Below, one piece after another: positions 44,912 to 55,200 of a stretch of 64,000 nucleotides of DNA (its first letter is position 1; every line of letters begins with the position of its first letter). This DNA comes from Cytobacillus suaedae (lineage in GTDB: Bacteria > Bacillota > Bacilli > Bacillales > Bacillaceae_L). Below the pieces are notes generated by a model. The model made no database searches. It saw nothing but the letters and a program-made list of their open reading frames with translations, and was not told the DNA's origin. Position numbers and translations under genes: made by a program. The stretch covers positions 476,001-540,000 of the forward strand of contig CP063163.1 in the NCBI GenBank assembly GCA_014960805.1, written 5' to 3'.

Positions 44912-45925
44912 TTAATAATTAGAAGTAAGAGTTGAAAAATCAACTGGACCTTCTTCAATTAAGTGGCATGCTGCTTGATGCTCTTTGCCTGGTACGCTGT
45001 GAAGAACAGGCTCTTCAGATGCACAACGATCCATTGCGAATGGGCAGCGAGTATGGAAGCGGCAGCCAGCTGGTGGATTGATAGGAGAAGGAACATCACC
45101 TTTTAGGATAATTCGCTCCTTTTTCTCATCCAGGTTCGTACTTGGAATTGCTGATAATAACGCTCTTGTATAAGGATGCTGAGGATTTTCGAATAAGGAC
45201 TTCTTATCACCGATCTCAACAATTTTACCAAGATACATAACAATGATGCGGTCAGAGATATGACGGACAACCCCAAGGTCATGTGAGATAAACAGATATG
45301 TTAAGCTAAATTTACGCTGTAAATCCTTTAACAAATTCAGAACCTGAGCTTGAATTGATACGTCAAGAGCAGAAACAGCCTCGTCACAAATAACAAGCTT
45401 TGGATTAACAGAAAGGGCACGAGCAATACCGATACGTTGACGCTGACCACCACTGAATTCATGTGGGTGACGGTCAATTTGGTGTGCTCCGATACCAACT
45501 GTTTCTAATAAATCAACAATCTTTTGGCGTCTTTCATTTGCCGGAACTACATTTTGAATAGCAAGGGCTTCTTCTAAAATTTGACTAACTGTTTGACGAG
45601 GATTAAGTGACGCGTACGGATCTTGGAAAATGATTTGTAGATCCTTACGTTTTTTCCTCATTTTTGATTTACTAAGGTTAACTAGATTTTGACCTTCAAA
45701 ATTAACCTCACCAGCATACGGGTCATCAAGACGAAGAATCGCACGACCTGTTGTTGATTTACCACAACCAGATTCACCTACGATACTAACTGTTTCTCCT
45801 TCATAAACTGTGAAGGTTACATCATCAACCGCTTTTACATGATTTACTGTACGTCCGAAAACTCCACCTTTAATAGGGAAGTATTGTTTTAGATTTTTAA
45901 CTTCTAACAAAGCTTTTTTACTCAT
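44912..45925 (-). CDS. Peptide ABC transporter ATP-binding protein (OppF/DppF type)
   Basis: A 337-residue ATPase: Walker [13 protein letters not shown], signature [15 protein letters not shown], Walker [14 protein letters not shown]-loop FISHDLG. The C-terminal OppC-type tail carries cysteines ([14 protein letters not shown] ... ACHLI) that bind an Fe-S cluster in related proteins. It is the last gene of the operon; its ATG overlaps the previous stop by 4 nt (ATGA). It pairs with the OppD-type ATPase to drive peptide import. Confidence 0.92.
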   Translation of the reverse strand: MSKKALLEVKNLKQYFPIKGGVFGRTVNHVKAVDDVTFTVYEGETVSIVGESGCGKSTTGRAILRLDDPYAGEVNFEGQNLVNLSKSKMRKKRKDLQIIFQDPYASLNPRQTVSQILEEALAIQNVVPANERRQKIVDLLETVGIGAHQIDRHPHEFSGGQRQRIGIARALSVNPKLVICDEAVSALDVSIQAQVLNLLKDLQRKFSLTYLFISHDLGVVRHISDRIIVMYLGKIVEIGDKKSLFENPQHPYTRALLSAIPSTNLDEKKERIILKGDVPSPINPPAGCRFHTRCPFAMDRCASEEPVLHSVPGKEHQAACHLIEEGPVDFSTLTSNY

Positions 45926-46944
45926 CGTTTACCTGCGACCTCCTCTACCTTATCCCATTGTTCTGTATGAATCCAGCAACGAACTTGATCTCCGTCTTCA
46001 GCTGTAACTAATTCTGGTAATTGGGAGTGACAGATTTCTCTAGCATAAGGACAACGTGGAGCAAATCTACAGCCCTGTGGAAGGTTAAAAGGACTCGGAA
46101 CTGAGCCTTCAATAACTGCCAGATCTCCTTCTAAGTCTTGGTCATGTTTAGGTACAGAGTTTAATAGACCAATAGTGTATGGATGTTTAGGATCTTTAAA
46201 AATCGTTTTTACATCCGCATACTCTACCACTTTTCCGCAATACATAACAGCAACCTTGTCACACATTTCTGCTACAACCCCAAGGTCATGGGTGATGATC
46301 ATTAATGAAGTACCGAGCTCCTGTTGTAGGTTTTTAATTAAATCTAGTATTTGAGCCTGAATTGTAACATCAAGTGCCGTTGTTGGCTCATCTGCGATTA
46401 GTAGTTCAGGATTACAGGCTAAGGCAATGGCAATCATAACACGCTGACGCATACCACCTGATAGCTCAAATGGATATTGCTTTGCGCGACTTTCAGGTGA
46501 AGGAATTCCAACTAGGCGCAACGCATCAACTGCTTTAACCCAAGCTTCTTTTCTACCTAGCTTTTGGTGAATACGAATCGATTCAGCAATTTGCTCACCA
46601 CAGGTTAACGTAGGATTTAAGGAAGTCATTGGCTCCTGGAATATCATAGAAATATTGTTACCACGGATATTTCTCATTTCTTTCTTTGATTTATTTAATA
46701 GATTTTCACCTTTAAAGATGACTTCTCCACCAACAATCTTACCAACACCTTCTTCTAGAAGACGAAGGATGGAAAGAGAGGTAATACTTTTACCAGATCC
46801 AGACTCCCCAACAATTCCGATTGTTTTTCCTTTTTCGATTGCAAAATCAACGCCATCAACAGCCTTTACTTCGCCTTCATCTGTGAAGAATGAGGTACGT
46901 AAACCTTTTACCTCTAAAATAAGATTTTTATTTAATTCAGTCAT
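45922..46944 (-). CDS. Peptide ABC transporter ATP-binding protein (OppD/DppD type)
   Basis: A 340-residue ATPase: Walker A GESGSGKSITSL, FQEPMTSLNPTLTCGEQ, signature LSGGMRQRVMIAIAL, Walker B LLIADEPTTALD, H-loop IITHDLG, and the Cys-bearing tail GCRFAPRCPYAREIC. It forms the heterodimeric motor with the next gene. It follows the permease gene by about 21 nt. Confidence 0.92.
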   Translation of the reverse strand: MTELNKNLILEVKGLRTSFFTDEGEVKAVDGVDFAIEKGKTIGIVGESGSGKSITSLSILRLLEEGVGKIVGGEVIFKGENLLNKSKKEMRNIRGNNISMIFQEPMTSLNPTLTCGEQIAESIRIHQKLGRKEAWVKAVDALRLVGIPSPESRAKQYPFELSGGMRQRVMIAIALACNPELLIADEPTTALDVTIQAQILDLIKNLQQELGTSLMIITHDLGVVAEMCDKVAVMYCGKVVEYADVKTIFKDPKHPYTIGLLNSVPKHDQDLEGDLAVIEGSVPSPFNLPQGCRFAPRCPYAREICHSQLPELVTAEDGDQVRCWIHTEQWDKVEEVAGKR

Positions 46945-46965
46945 AGTCTTTCACCGTCCTTCGTT

Positions 46966-47889
46966 CTAGTTCAAATCAATACGTTTATTTACTAAGCGGT
47001 ACGTAATATCAACAAGGAAGTTAACAAATACAAACAGAACAGCACATACAAGAATTGTTCCTTGTACCATTGGGAAGTCATGTGCACGAATAGAGTCAAT
47101 AATTAGACGACCTAAACCGTTAATCGCGAATACTGTTTCAGTAACGATTGCTCCACCTAGTAAACCTCCGAATTGTAAACCAACAACTGTTACAACAGGG
47201 ATTAATGCATTACGAAGTGCGTGCTTGTAGATAACTAGTTTATCGCTTACCCCTTTAGCATAAGCAGTACGAATATAATCTTGGTTAATAACTTCTAACA
47301 TACTTGAGCGAGTCATACGAGCAATAATCGCCGCTCCACCCGTTCCTAATGTGATAGCAGGAAGAATCATTTGCTCAAAGCTTCCCCAGCCGGCTACTGG
47401 TAAGACGCCTAGATTTACAGAGAATAAATAAATCAACATGATCCCTAACCAGAAGTTTGGCATCGATAACCCGAATAGAGCTACAATCATGATTGATACA
47501 TCCGCAAAGGTATATTTTCTAGTAGCTGAGATAATACCTGCTACTAAACCAAGTAGTACGGATAAAGCTGTACCGATAACTGCTAATTGAACTGTTATCC
47601 AGAAACGATTTGTGAAAATTTCTTCTGTAACATCACGTTTAGTTCTGATTGATTCTCCAAGGTCACCTTGGACAGCATTAGCAACATAGCGGAAATATTG
47701 AACATGTAGTGGATCATCAAGGCCAAGGTTTTTACGCATTTGTTCAACCTGTTCAGGATCCGCGTTTTCACCTGCCATAATCTGTGCGGGATCCCCAGGA
47801 ATTAAGTGCATCATTAAAAATACTGCTAATGTAACCCCGATCATTACGGGAATTGTTTGAAGTAGTCTTCGAACCATATAAATCAACAT
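46966..47889 (-). CDS. Peptide ABC transporter permease (OppB/DppB type)
   Basis: A 307-residue permease with six helices. The hallmark N-terminus LIYMVRRLLQTIPVMIGVTLAVFLMMHLIPGDPA is followed by GDLGESIRTKRDVTEEI outside and the EAA loop RSSMLEVINQDYIRTAYAKGVSDKLVIYKHALRNALIPVVT. It pairs with the OppC-type permease. AAGGAAGGTGA precedes the ATG. Confidence 0.92.
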   Translation of the reverse strand: MLIYMVRRLLQTIPVMIGVTLAVFLMMHLIPGDPAQIMAGENADPEQVEQMRKNLGLDDPLHVQYFRYVANAVQGDLGESIRTKRDVTEEIFTNRFWITVQLAVIGTALSVLLGLVAGIISATRKYTFADVSIMIVALFGLSMPNFWLGIMLIYLFSVNLGVLPVAGWGSFEQMILPAITLGTGGAAIIARMTRSSMLEVINQDYIRTAYAKGVSDKLVIYKHALRNALIPVVTVVGLQFGGLLGGAIVTETVFAINGLGRLIIDSIRAHDFPMVQGTILVCAVLFVFVNFLVDITYRLVNKRIDLN

Positions 47890-47912
47890 TGGTTGTCACC
47901 TTCCTTTATGAA

Positions 47913-48812
47913 TTATCTCTTAGATTTAGGATCAAGCGCATCTCGTAAACCATCGCCAAATAAGTTAAATCCAATTACTACAAGTAAAATCGTTAACCCC
48001 GGGAATAGAGTTAAGTGTGGTGCTTGGGCAATATACGAACGGCCGTCACTTAGCATGGTACCCCATTCAGGTGTAGGTGGTTTAGTTCCCATCCCAAGGA
48101 AGGAAAGAGCACTTGCTGTAATAATTGCTGACGCGATATAAAGAGTGGCTTGTACGATAATTGGTGAAACAATGTTTGGAAGTATATGTTTGAATATAAT
48201 TCGGAAATCACTTGCTCCCATTGCTTTAATTGCATCAATATATTCTAACTTTTTAACACCTAGAGTCGATCCTCGAACAATACGTGCAAATGTTGGTACC
48301 GCAAAGAAAGCAACAGCGATGATAACATTTGTTGTACTTGCACCTAAGATTGCTACGATCGCAAGAGCTAATAGGATACCAGGGAATGCAAGTAATACAT
48401 CACAAATTCTCATAATTAATGAATCTATCCATCTACCATAATAGCCAGCTACAATTCCCATGATGATACCAACAAAGGCTCCTAATAATGTAGATAAAAC
48501 ACCTACAGTTAAAGATATTCTAGATCCGTAAAGTAGGCGGCTTAAAATATCCCTCCCTTTATCATCTGTCCCTAACCAATGTTCTGCTGATGGTGTTTCA
48601 AGCTTTTTGCTCATTACAGGCATGATATGATCATGTGGTGCTAATAAAGGAGCAAATATAGCTAGGATAACAAATACCATTACGATACAGGCTCCTACCA
48701 ATGCAGCTTTATTTTTCGAAAGCTTCTTATAAAAAGCTTTCCAAGCTGTTACGTTTGTGTTTTGAACTTTAACAGGAGTGCCTGTTGCGGGTTGAAGTTG
48801 TGGTTGACTCAT
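47913..48812 (-). CDS. Peptide ABC transporter permease (OppC/DppC type)
   Basis: A 299-residue permease with six helices. The long polar N-terminus is followed by the typical LSKNKAALVGACIVMVFVILAIFAPLLAP, then EHWLGTDDKGRDILSRLLYGSRISLTVG and the EAA loop GVKKLEYIDAIKAMGASDFRIIFKHILPNIVSPIIV. It is the first gene of the operon, before the OppB-type gene, the reverse of the usual B-C order. The start is placed at ATG 48812, with AAAGGATGG upstream. Confidence 0.9.
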   Translation of the reverse strand: MSQPQLQPATGTPVKVQNTNVTAWKAFYKKLSKNKAALVGACIVMVFVILAIFAPLLAPHDHIMPVMSKKLETPSAEHWLGTDDKGRDILSRLLYGSRISLTVGVLSTLLGAFVGIIMGIVAGYYGRWIDSLIMRICDVLLAFPGILLALAIVAILGASTTNVIIAVAFFAVPTFARIVRGSTLGVKKLEYIDAIKAMGASDFRIIFKHILPNIVSPIIVQATLYIASAIITASALSFLGMGTKPPTPEWGTMLSDGRSYIAQAPHLTLFPGLTILLVVIGFNLFGDGLRDALDPKSKR

Positions 48813-48824
48813 GTCCTTTTCCAT

Positions 48825-49178
48825 CCTTTCTAAAAATGTAACATTTTTAATTTTTGTAATATTGTTAACACAGTTAGTATTTATAATAGCTATGTTAAGG
48901 TGAATTTACAATAGTTATATAAAGACTTTTCTAGATTTTCTAAATAATATAAATTATATAGGAAGAAAAGAGAGATTTGCATTTATTTGGAAAATATATA
49001 CAACGCAAAATTGTTATTCGAATAATAAAAACCACTAATTATTTCCACTTTATTACAAAGATTACAAAAATATTAACTAAATTAAAAAAATATATTGTAA
49101 GTTTATAATTTTTAGATTATTATAAAAAGGTATAAGGTAGCTTGCCTATCTAGAAAAATTATTAGGGGGTTTAAACGA
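48825..49178. promoter_or_regulatory. Divergent promoter region of the peptide transporter
   Basis: About 350 nt, very AT-rich, between the permease operon (minus) and the binding protein gene (plus). For the plus side, TTGTAA (49095-49100), a 17-nt spacer and TATTAT (49118-49123) form a plausible promoter about 55 nt before the start codon. No clear minus-strand promoter or operator palindrome was found. Confidence 0.5.
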
Positions 49179-50762
49179 ATGAAGCTTACAAAAAATTTCT
49201 TTCTACTACTAGTACTAGCTTTCGTATTTGCGTTAGCTGCTTGTAGTGGTAGCGGTGATAAAGCTACCGATAAACCAGCTGACTCAAAAGACTCAACTGA
49301 TGCTCCAGCATCTGAAAGTGGCGGAGAGTTAGTATATGTATCTGGATCAGATGCACCAACTCTTGATCCACATGGTTCAAATGATACTGCAACAACTACT
49401 GCAACATCTCAAATTTTCGAAACATTAACTACGTATGCTGCTGATGGATCAGTTGTTCCATTACTAGCAACTGAGTTTAAAAGTGTAGATGAAACTACTT
49501 GGGAATTTAAATTACGTGAAGGCGTAAAATTCCATGATGGCACAGATTTCAATGCTGATGCTGTTAAATTATCTATCGAGCGTATTATTGATCCTGAATT
49601 TGCATCACCACGTGCAGTTGTACTTAACATGATCACTGAAGTGGTTGTTGTTGACCCATTAACAGTTCACGTTAAAACTGCATTCCCATTTGCTCCACTA
49701 CCTGCTCACTTAGCACATAATGCAGGTTCAATCGTTGCTCCTTCTTCAATTGAAGAAGAGCGTAGTGGTGGTAAAAAAGTTGACGAAAACCCAATTGGTA
49801 CTGGTCCATTCAAGTTTGATTCTTGGAACCGTGGTGCTGAAATCGTATTCGTTAAAAACGAAAACTACTGGGGAGAACTTGCAAAGGTTGACCGTGTAGT
49901 ACTTAAGAACGTTCCTGAGCAAGCAACTCGTGTTGCAATGCTTGAAACTGGCGAAGCTCACGTAATGCTAGTTGGTGCTTCAGACGTTGAACGTGTAGAA
50001 GCTATGCCTGGTATTGAAATTGATAAAGTTCGTGGTACTCGTATGGACTACTTAGGTTTCAATATGCAAAAAGCTCCTTTTGACAACTTAAAAGTACGTC
50101 AAGCAATTGCTATGGCAATTAATAAAGATGACATCGTAAACGGTGTATTAGATGGTCAAGGTGTTGAAGCTGTAGGACCATTAGCTCCAACTGTAGTTGG
50201 TAACTACCAAGGCTTAACTCCACTTCCATTTGATGTTGAAGCTGCAAAAGCACTATTAGCTGAAGCTGGATTTGCAGATGGTTTTAAAACAACTCTAATG
50301 GTTAACGAAGGTAACAAAGAGCGTGCTGATATCGCTGAGTTAATTCAAGCTCAATTAATGCCACTTGGTATTGAAGTAGATATCCAAATCATCGAGTGGG
50401 GTACTTTCTTAGAGAAGACTGCTGCTGGTGAGCAAGAATTATTTATCCTTGGATGGACTACTGTAACTGGTGATGCTGACTACGGTCTATATGCATTATT
50501 CCATTCTAAGAACTTTGGTTCTACTGGTAACCGTTCATTCTACAAAAACGAAAGAGTTGATGAGCTTTTAGATCTTGCTCGTCAAAATCCTGACCAAGAC
50601 GCTCGTAACGAAGCGTACAAAGAAATCTCTGAAATCCTTGTAGAAGAAGTGCCAATGGCATACCTACAACACCCTGACTTCAATCACGGTATGAATGGTA
50701 TCGAAGGTTTATTTGTAAACTTCAGTGGAACTCCATTCTTCAAAGAAGTTAGCCTTAAATAA
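49179..50762 (+). CDS. Peptide ABC transporter substrate-binding lipoprotein
   Basis: A 527-residue lipoprotein (lipobox LAAC, Cys22) with a Ser/Asp-rich linker and the SBP_bac_5 fold: SGSDAPTLDPHGSNDTAT at the start, WEFKLREGVKFHDGTDFNADAVKLSIER, NPIGTGPFKF, YLGFNMQKAPFDNLKVRQAIAMAINKDDIV, and a C-terminal YKEISEILVEEVPMAYL. It captures peptides or similar ligands for the divergent permease operon. It resembles DppE/GsiB-type proteins; the ligand cannot be told. TTAGGGGG precedes the ATG. Confidence 0.92.
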   Translation: MKLTKNFFLLLVLAFVFALAACSGSGDKATDKPADSKDSTDAPASESGGELVYVSGSDAPTLDPHGSNDTATTTATSQIFETLTTYAADGSVVPLLATEFKSVDETTWEFKLREGVKFHDGTDFNADAVKLSIERIIDPEFASPRAVVLNMITEVVVVDPLTVHVKTAFPFAPLPAHLAHNAGSIVAPSSIEEERSGGKKVDENPIGTGPFKFDSWNRGAEIVFVKNENYWGELAKVDRVVLKNVPEQATRVAMLETGEAHVMLVGASDVERVEAMPGIEIDKVRGTRMDYLGFNMQKAPFDNLKVRQAIAMAINKDDIVNGVLDGQGVEAVGPLAPTVVGNYQGLTPLPFDVEAAKALLAEAGFADGFKTTLMVNEGNKERADIAELIQAQLMPLGIEVDIQIIEWGTFLEKTAAGEQELFILGWTTVTGDADYGLYALFHSKNFGSTGNRSFYKNERVDELLDLARQNPDQDARNEAYKEISEILVEEVPMAYLQHPDFNHGMNGIEGLFVNFSGTPFFKEVSLK

Positions 50763-50777
50763 TAACTAACAAAAGTA

Positions 50778-50811
50778 AAGCCCCCGTTCGATATTCGAAT
50801 GGGGGTTTTTA
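50778..50811. terminator. Bidirectional terminator
   Basis: AAGCCCCCGTTCGA / TCGAATGGGGGTTTTT (one mismatch) between convergent genes. Confidence 0.88.
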
Positions 50812-51882
50812 TTATGCATTTTTTCCAAAATCGTCATCAGCATTATGATGGGCTTGATATCGATCAATTAATGTATCAAGATGTTCCATTTCATCACTAT
50901 ACTCAACGATTGTTGAGATCAGTGGAAACAGGTGATACCAATCCTTTTGTGCTCGTTCATCATCAAGTTTATTATATTGAACAAATCGTTCAATAACTGA
51001 TTTTTTATTGAATTCTAACTCTCCATGGAGATCCTCTGGATGAGGCTTGGTTTTACGGATGTACTTTAAAAGCACTTGTTCGTGAAAATACAATAAGTCG
51101 TTCAACTCTTCAATGATTAATTGTTGTAGATCATCTGGCATACTCTTTAATTCATTTTCAAGCCTATGCAACTTTTTTAAAGTATGAAGAGCTTTGTTGG
51201 TTGTTTTAATCATCTGGCGGTAAATAACTAATTTACGTGCTTTCACATATTTGTTCTTTTTTAAATAGTTTCGTTCTTCCTTATATAAGACGTAAAATTG
51301 CTCTACTTTTTGCATGCCGTCTTTGATTTTATCAATATCTGACTTTAAGACGCCAAATTCAGAAGCGTTTCGTGTGTTCATTCTAATCCATTTTAATATC
51401 TCTTCGGTTTGATCAACAATTTTATAATAGAGCTTCTTTTCATGCTTCGGTGGCATAAAGAACAAATTCACCACGAAAGCAGATAAGATTCCGAGCATAA
51501 TCGTTGAAAACCTGAGCGCAGCAAAGGATAAAAACTCCTCTCCAGGATTCTGCATGATGGCGATAACAGTAACCACAGCAACTGGTATGGTAGTTTCAAT
51601 TTTAAGCTTAATGGTAATAGCGATGACCAGGATGGATGTTAATCCAATGATAAACGGGTCATTACCAAATAATAAGACGGAGAATATCGCTAAAGCAGCA
51701 CCGATAACATTTGCTTGAAATTGTTCAATAACTGATATAACTGATCGATAGATGGACGGTTGAATTGCAAAGATGGCAGCAATTCCAGCGAATACGGGTG
51801 CTGATAAGTTCAACAAGTCAGCCAGCACTAGTGCTAAAGTGATGGCTATTCCCGTTTTAAAAATGCGGGCACCAAGTTTCAT
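50812..51882 (-). CDS. Aromatic acid exporter family membrane protein (ArAE/FUSC-like)
   Basis: The 356-residue protein has about six helices in the first 155 residues (KTGIAITLALVLADLLNLSAPVFAGIAAIFAIQPSIYRSV is the family signature), followed by a long cytoplasmic helical domain (about 160-350) rich in Lys/Glu. Family members are proposed efflux proteins for aromatic acids. Two such halves often pair. ATG 51882 has AAGGAAGG upstream. Its stop is next to the shared terminator. It may correspond to B. subtilis YgaE, but I am not sure. Confidence 0.82.
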   Translation of the reverse strand: MKLGARIFKTGIAITLALVLADLLNLSAPVFAGIAAIFAIQPSIYRSVISVIEQFQANVIGAALAIFSVLLFGNDPFIIGLTSILVIAITIKLKIETTIPVAVVTVIAIMQNPGEEFLSFAALRFSTIMLGILSAFVVNLFFMPPKHEKKLYYKIVDQTEEILKWIRMNTRNASEFGVLKSDIDKIKDGMQKVEQFYVLYKEERNYLKKNKYVKARKLVIYRQMIKTTNKALHTLKKLHRLENELKSMPDDLQQLIIEELNDLLYFHEQVLLKYIRKTKPHPEDLHGELEFNKKSVIERFVQYNKLDDERAQKDWYHLFPLISTIVEYSDEMEHLDTLIDRYQAHHNADDDFGKNA

Positions 51883-52007
51883 TATGTACAAACCTTCCTT
51901 TGTAAAAGTACCTATATGATAGTATCTAGCCTATTATAAAATGTTTAAACAGTAAAGTCCTAATTGATTTGTCTCATCTGAAAAAAGTTATAAATAGTAT
52001 ATGGGGT

Positions 52008-52133
52008 GTTATTCGCTAGAATCCACTTCGCTTTCCGCGGGGCAGGCGGTGAGCCTCCTCGGCGCGCAGCGCCTGTGGGGTCTCACCTGTCCTGCTACTC
52101 CCGCAGGAGTCTTAGTGGATTCTAGCGAATAAC
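52008..52133. repeat. Family B element, copy 7 (perfect arms)
   Basis: The outer arms GTTATTCGCTAGAATCCACT and its exact complement enclose the core CGCTTTCCGCGGGGC ... CTCCCGCAGGAGTC. It is the most symmetric copy, between the exporter gene and the gltB terminator. Confidence 0.88.
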
Positions 52134-52162
52134 GTCTACTCTGAACATAGGATTATTGAATA

Positions 52163-52193
52163 GAAAGAGCACTCGTGGTTGAGTGCTCTTTTC
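52163..52193. terminator. Terminator of gltB
   Basis: AAAGAGCACTC / GAGTGCTCTTT directly after the gltB stop. Confidence 0.88.
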
Positions 52194-52200
52194 ATCTAAT

Positions 52201-55200
52201 TTATTCAGTTGAAACAGCTGGGTCAGCCTGCTCTTTAGTAGGGTTGATCTGGAAAAAGTGTTCTACTGGGTTATCAAGTAACTTCCTTAATTTCTCTGCT
52301 TCTTCGATCTGCCTATTTAGTACAAGTCCATCAATGTACTTTGTAAGCAGTTCTGCAACATCCTTTTTCCCTTTTTCAGAAAGGGTAGCAATGGAAACTT
52401 TAGCTCCCTTAGCGATACGTCTCTCAATCGCTGCTTTTGTTAAGCCCATTTCTGGTTGGTGGCGTAGATAAACGACTCCACCTGTCATTCCAGCGCAAAT
52501 CCAAGGACCAGGATCTCCAAGTACAAGACCACGACCGTTCGTCATGTACTCAAACGCAAAGCCTTTAATGTTCGCGTGAACACCAATATTGCCATGTTCA
52601 TTCTCATCAATTGGCTTCGTGACTTGACCACCAATAATCATATCCGCACCAGATAGACGAATTCCAGCACGTGCATCCGCATTACCTTGAACTAAGAGAG
52701 TACCACTCTGTGCACCATAGCCAAAGCCTTTTCCGACCGAGCCATTATAGAACTGGCCATCCTTGCCTTTTGATTTAAAAATAAGGATGTTTCCGCCGAA
52801 GGCAGTTTTACCGATCCCATCTTGGGCACCACCTTGGACGTGGATATTAATACCACTACTATTATAAGCTCCTAATCCGTTACCAGGGATGGAACCTTCG
52901 GTGTAGTTCAACGTGATGTCAGGTAGATTTCGGTATGAACCATCTAATCTTCCGCGTACACGGTGGCAAGATACGCGACTTCCAAGAACTCTTTGCTCTG
53001 AAGTAACAGTAGCGAATTCTCTAGAAGAATGAAGTTCCTCGATGTTGTTATCTAAATACTCAGCACCAACAGCAACTAGTAATTGTTTTTCTTCTGCACT
53101 TGCTGCCACTTCTTTATAAGGCAATTGCTCAATTTCAAGAGGCTTTAAGAGTTCAGTTAAATCCATTGAGTCAAGTCCTCGAACTTGCTCTAATAAATCG
53201 GAACGTCCAACAATGCTTTGTAGATTATCAACGCCTAATGAAGCGGTTAACGCTTTTAGCTCATTTCCAAAGGCACCAAACAAGTTAACTAAGCCCTGAA
53301 CAGCGTTATCAAGTTGGCGAGGTACGAAGCGGCGTAACCCATGCTCTTTCGCTTGTGCCTCAGATTCAATTTGTGTCGCAATCCCAACATGACATGTATC
53401 AAGGTGACAGCCACGGCAGGTCGTACAACCAATAGCAATCATTGATAAAGTACCAAAACCAACGCGGTTCGCTCCAAGCAGCATAACCTTCATAACATCA
53501 AGCGCGCTTTTGATACCACCGTCTGCCCAAAGCTCAACATTTTGACGCAAGCCGGCTTCAAGTAATGCATTATGAGCAGCTTTTACACCGATTTCAACAG
53601 GTAGACCAACATGTTGTAGTGCGTGAATACGTGCAGCTCCTGTACCACCGTCAAAGCCACTTAGTGTAATAACATCTGCTCCAGCTTTAGCTATACCTAC
53701 AGCAATTGTTCCGATATTCGGTACCACAGGAACCTTTACAGACACTCTTGCTTGATCATTGGCTGTTTTTAACTCAGCAATCATTTGAGCCAAGTCTTCG
53801 ATTGAATATATATCATGGTTGTTAGATGGAGAGATTAAATCTGAACCAATGGTCGCATTACGAGCTTCTGCAATTTTAGCAGTAACCTTTGAACCGGGTA
53901 GATGTCCACCTTCACCAGGCTTAGCACCTTGACCAATTTTTATTTCTAATAGATTAGAAGAATTTAAGAGCTCCGCGTTTACACCGAAACGACCAGACGC
54001 AACCTGTTGTCCTCTTGTGCGAGGATACTTCCCAAGCATATCCTTAATTTCTCCGCCTTCACCATTTAGACTGATCATGTTTAGGCGTTCTGCACCCTCA
54101 GCATAAGCACGGAAAGCTATTTCATTTTGAGAACCAAAGGACATGGATGAAATGACAAATGGTAGACTATGGTCACCGACGCCAATGTTCACTTTTTCGA
54201 TAGAAACGTTCTTATCTGATTTTTTCAAAGCGGTTAGATGACGAATTGTCGTAGGGTTCGATTCTTCCTGTTCTGTAAGTTTCTCTCGGTAACTATCATA
54301 ATTGCCAGTTTGGGCAACATCACCGATTGATTTCCAAATACGTGGGAACATGTGAAACAGCTTACCTGGTCTTGCTTTCTCATTCTTAAAATCTTCCGCA
54401 CGTTCAAGTGCATCTTTTTTAAGATTTTCAAAGTTATAAGCTACAGACTCAGAACCTAGGAAGTTTACAACTCGTAGCACATCTGCAACTTCTTCATTCA
54501 GGCCGATGGCTGAGAATAATCTACCATAACCACGTAGCTCATGAATTCCGATCGTTGAAATGACCTTTTCTAACCCTTTATTCAACGCCGTAAATAAGTG
54601 AACTGAAGGCTGAATTGTTTCTTCAACAACCGTTGCAAAAAGTAAATATGGACTAATAATATTTGCACCAAGACCGTAAGCAACAATGATATCATGCAAT
54701 GAACGTATCGCTCCTGAACGAAGGAGGATCGAACAATGACGGCGAATCTGCTTACCTACTAATGCTTGGTCGACCGCAGCTAGAATTAAGTGTGGATCAA
54801 TCCATAGATTCCCATTCTGATGGGCATTCGCATCATCAATAATTAATAGAGATTTACCTTGCTCTACCGCACTCTCAGCCTCTTTTGCAAGGCGAGTAAG
54901 TGCATCTTGTAAACTCTCATTCTCTGTATAAGTTGCGGATAAATAATGAGTTAGCTTTTTCTCGGAAAATGCATTCACAACCTGATCATATGATGGTTGA
55001 CCTAGTTTTGAAGAACAATCATAGCCCTGACTTCCCTCAATTAACAAAGGTGAAGAAAGCTCGATCACAAAGTCATTCTTGTCATCAGAAACAAGGGAAG
55101 GGCGCTTTCCGATAATGGAACGTGTTGAAAAATGTTCTGTTTCACGATCACGATCAATGGCAGGATTTGTTACAACAGCTACACTTTCTTTTATAAAATC

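Noticed and set aside
48925-48945. CodY-like box before the peptide transporter
   Set aside because: TTTTCTAGATTTTC has several mismatches to AATTTTCWGAAAATT in an extremely AT-rich stretch.
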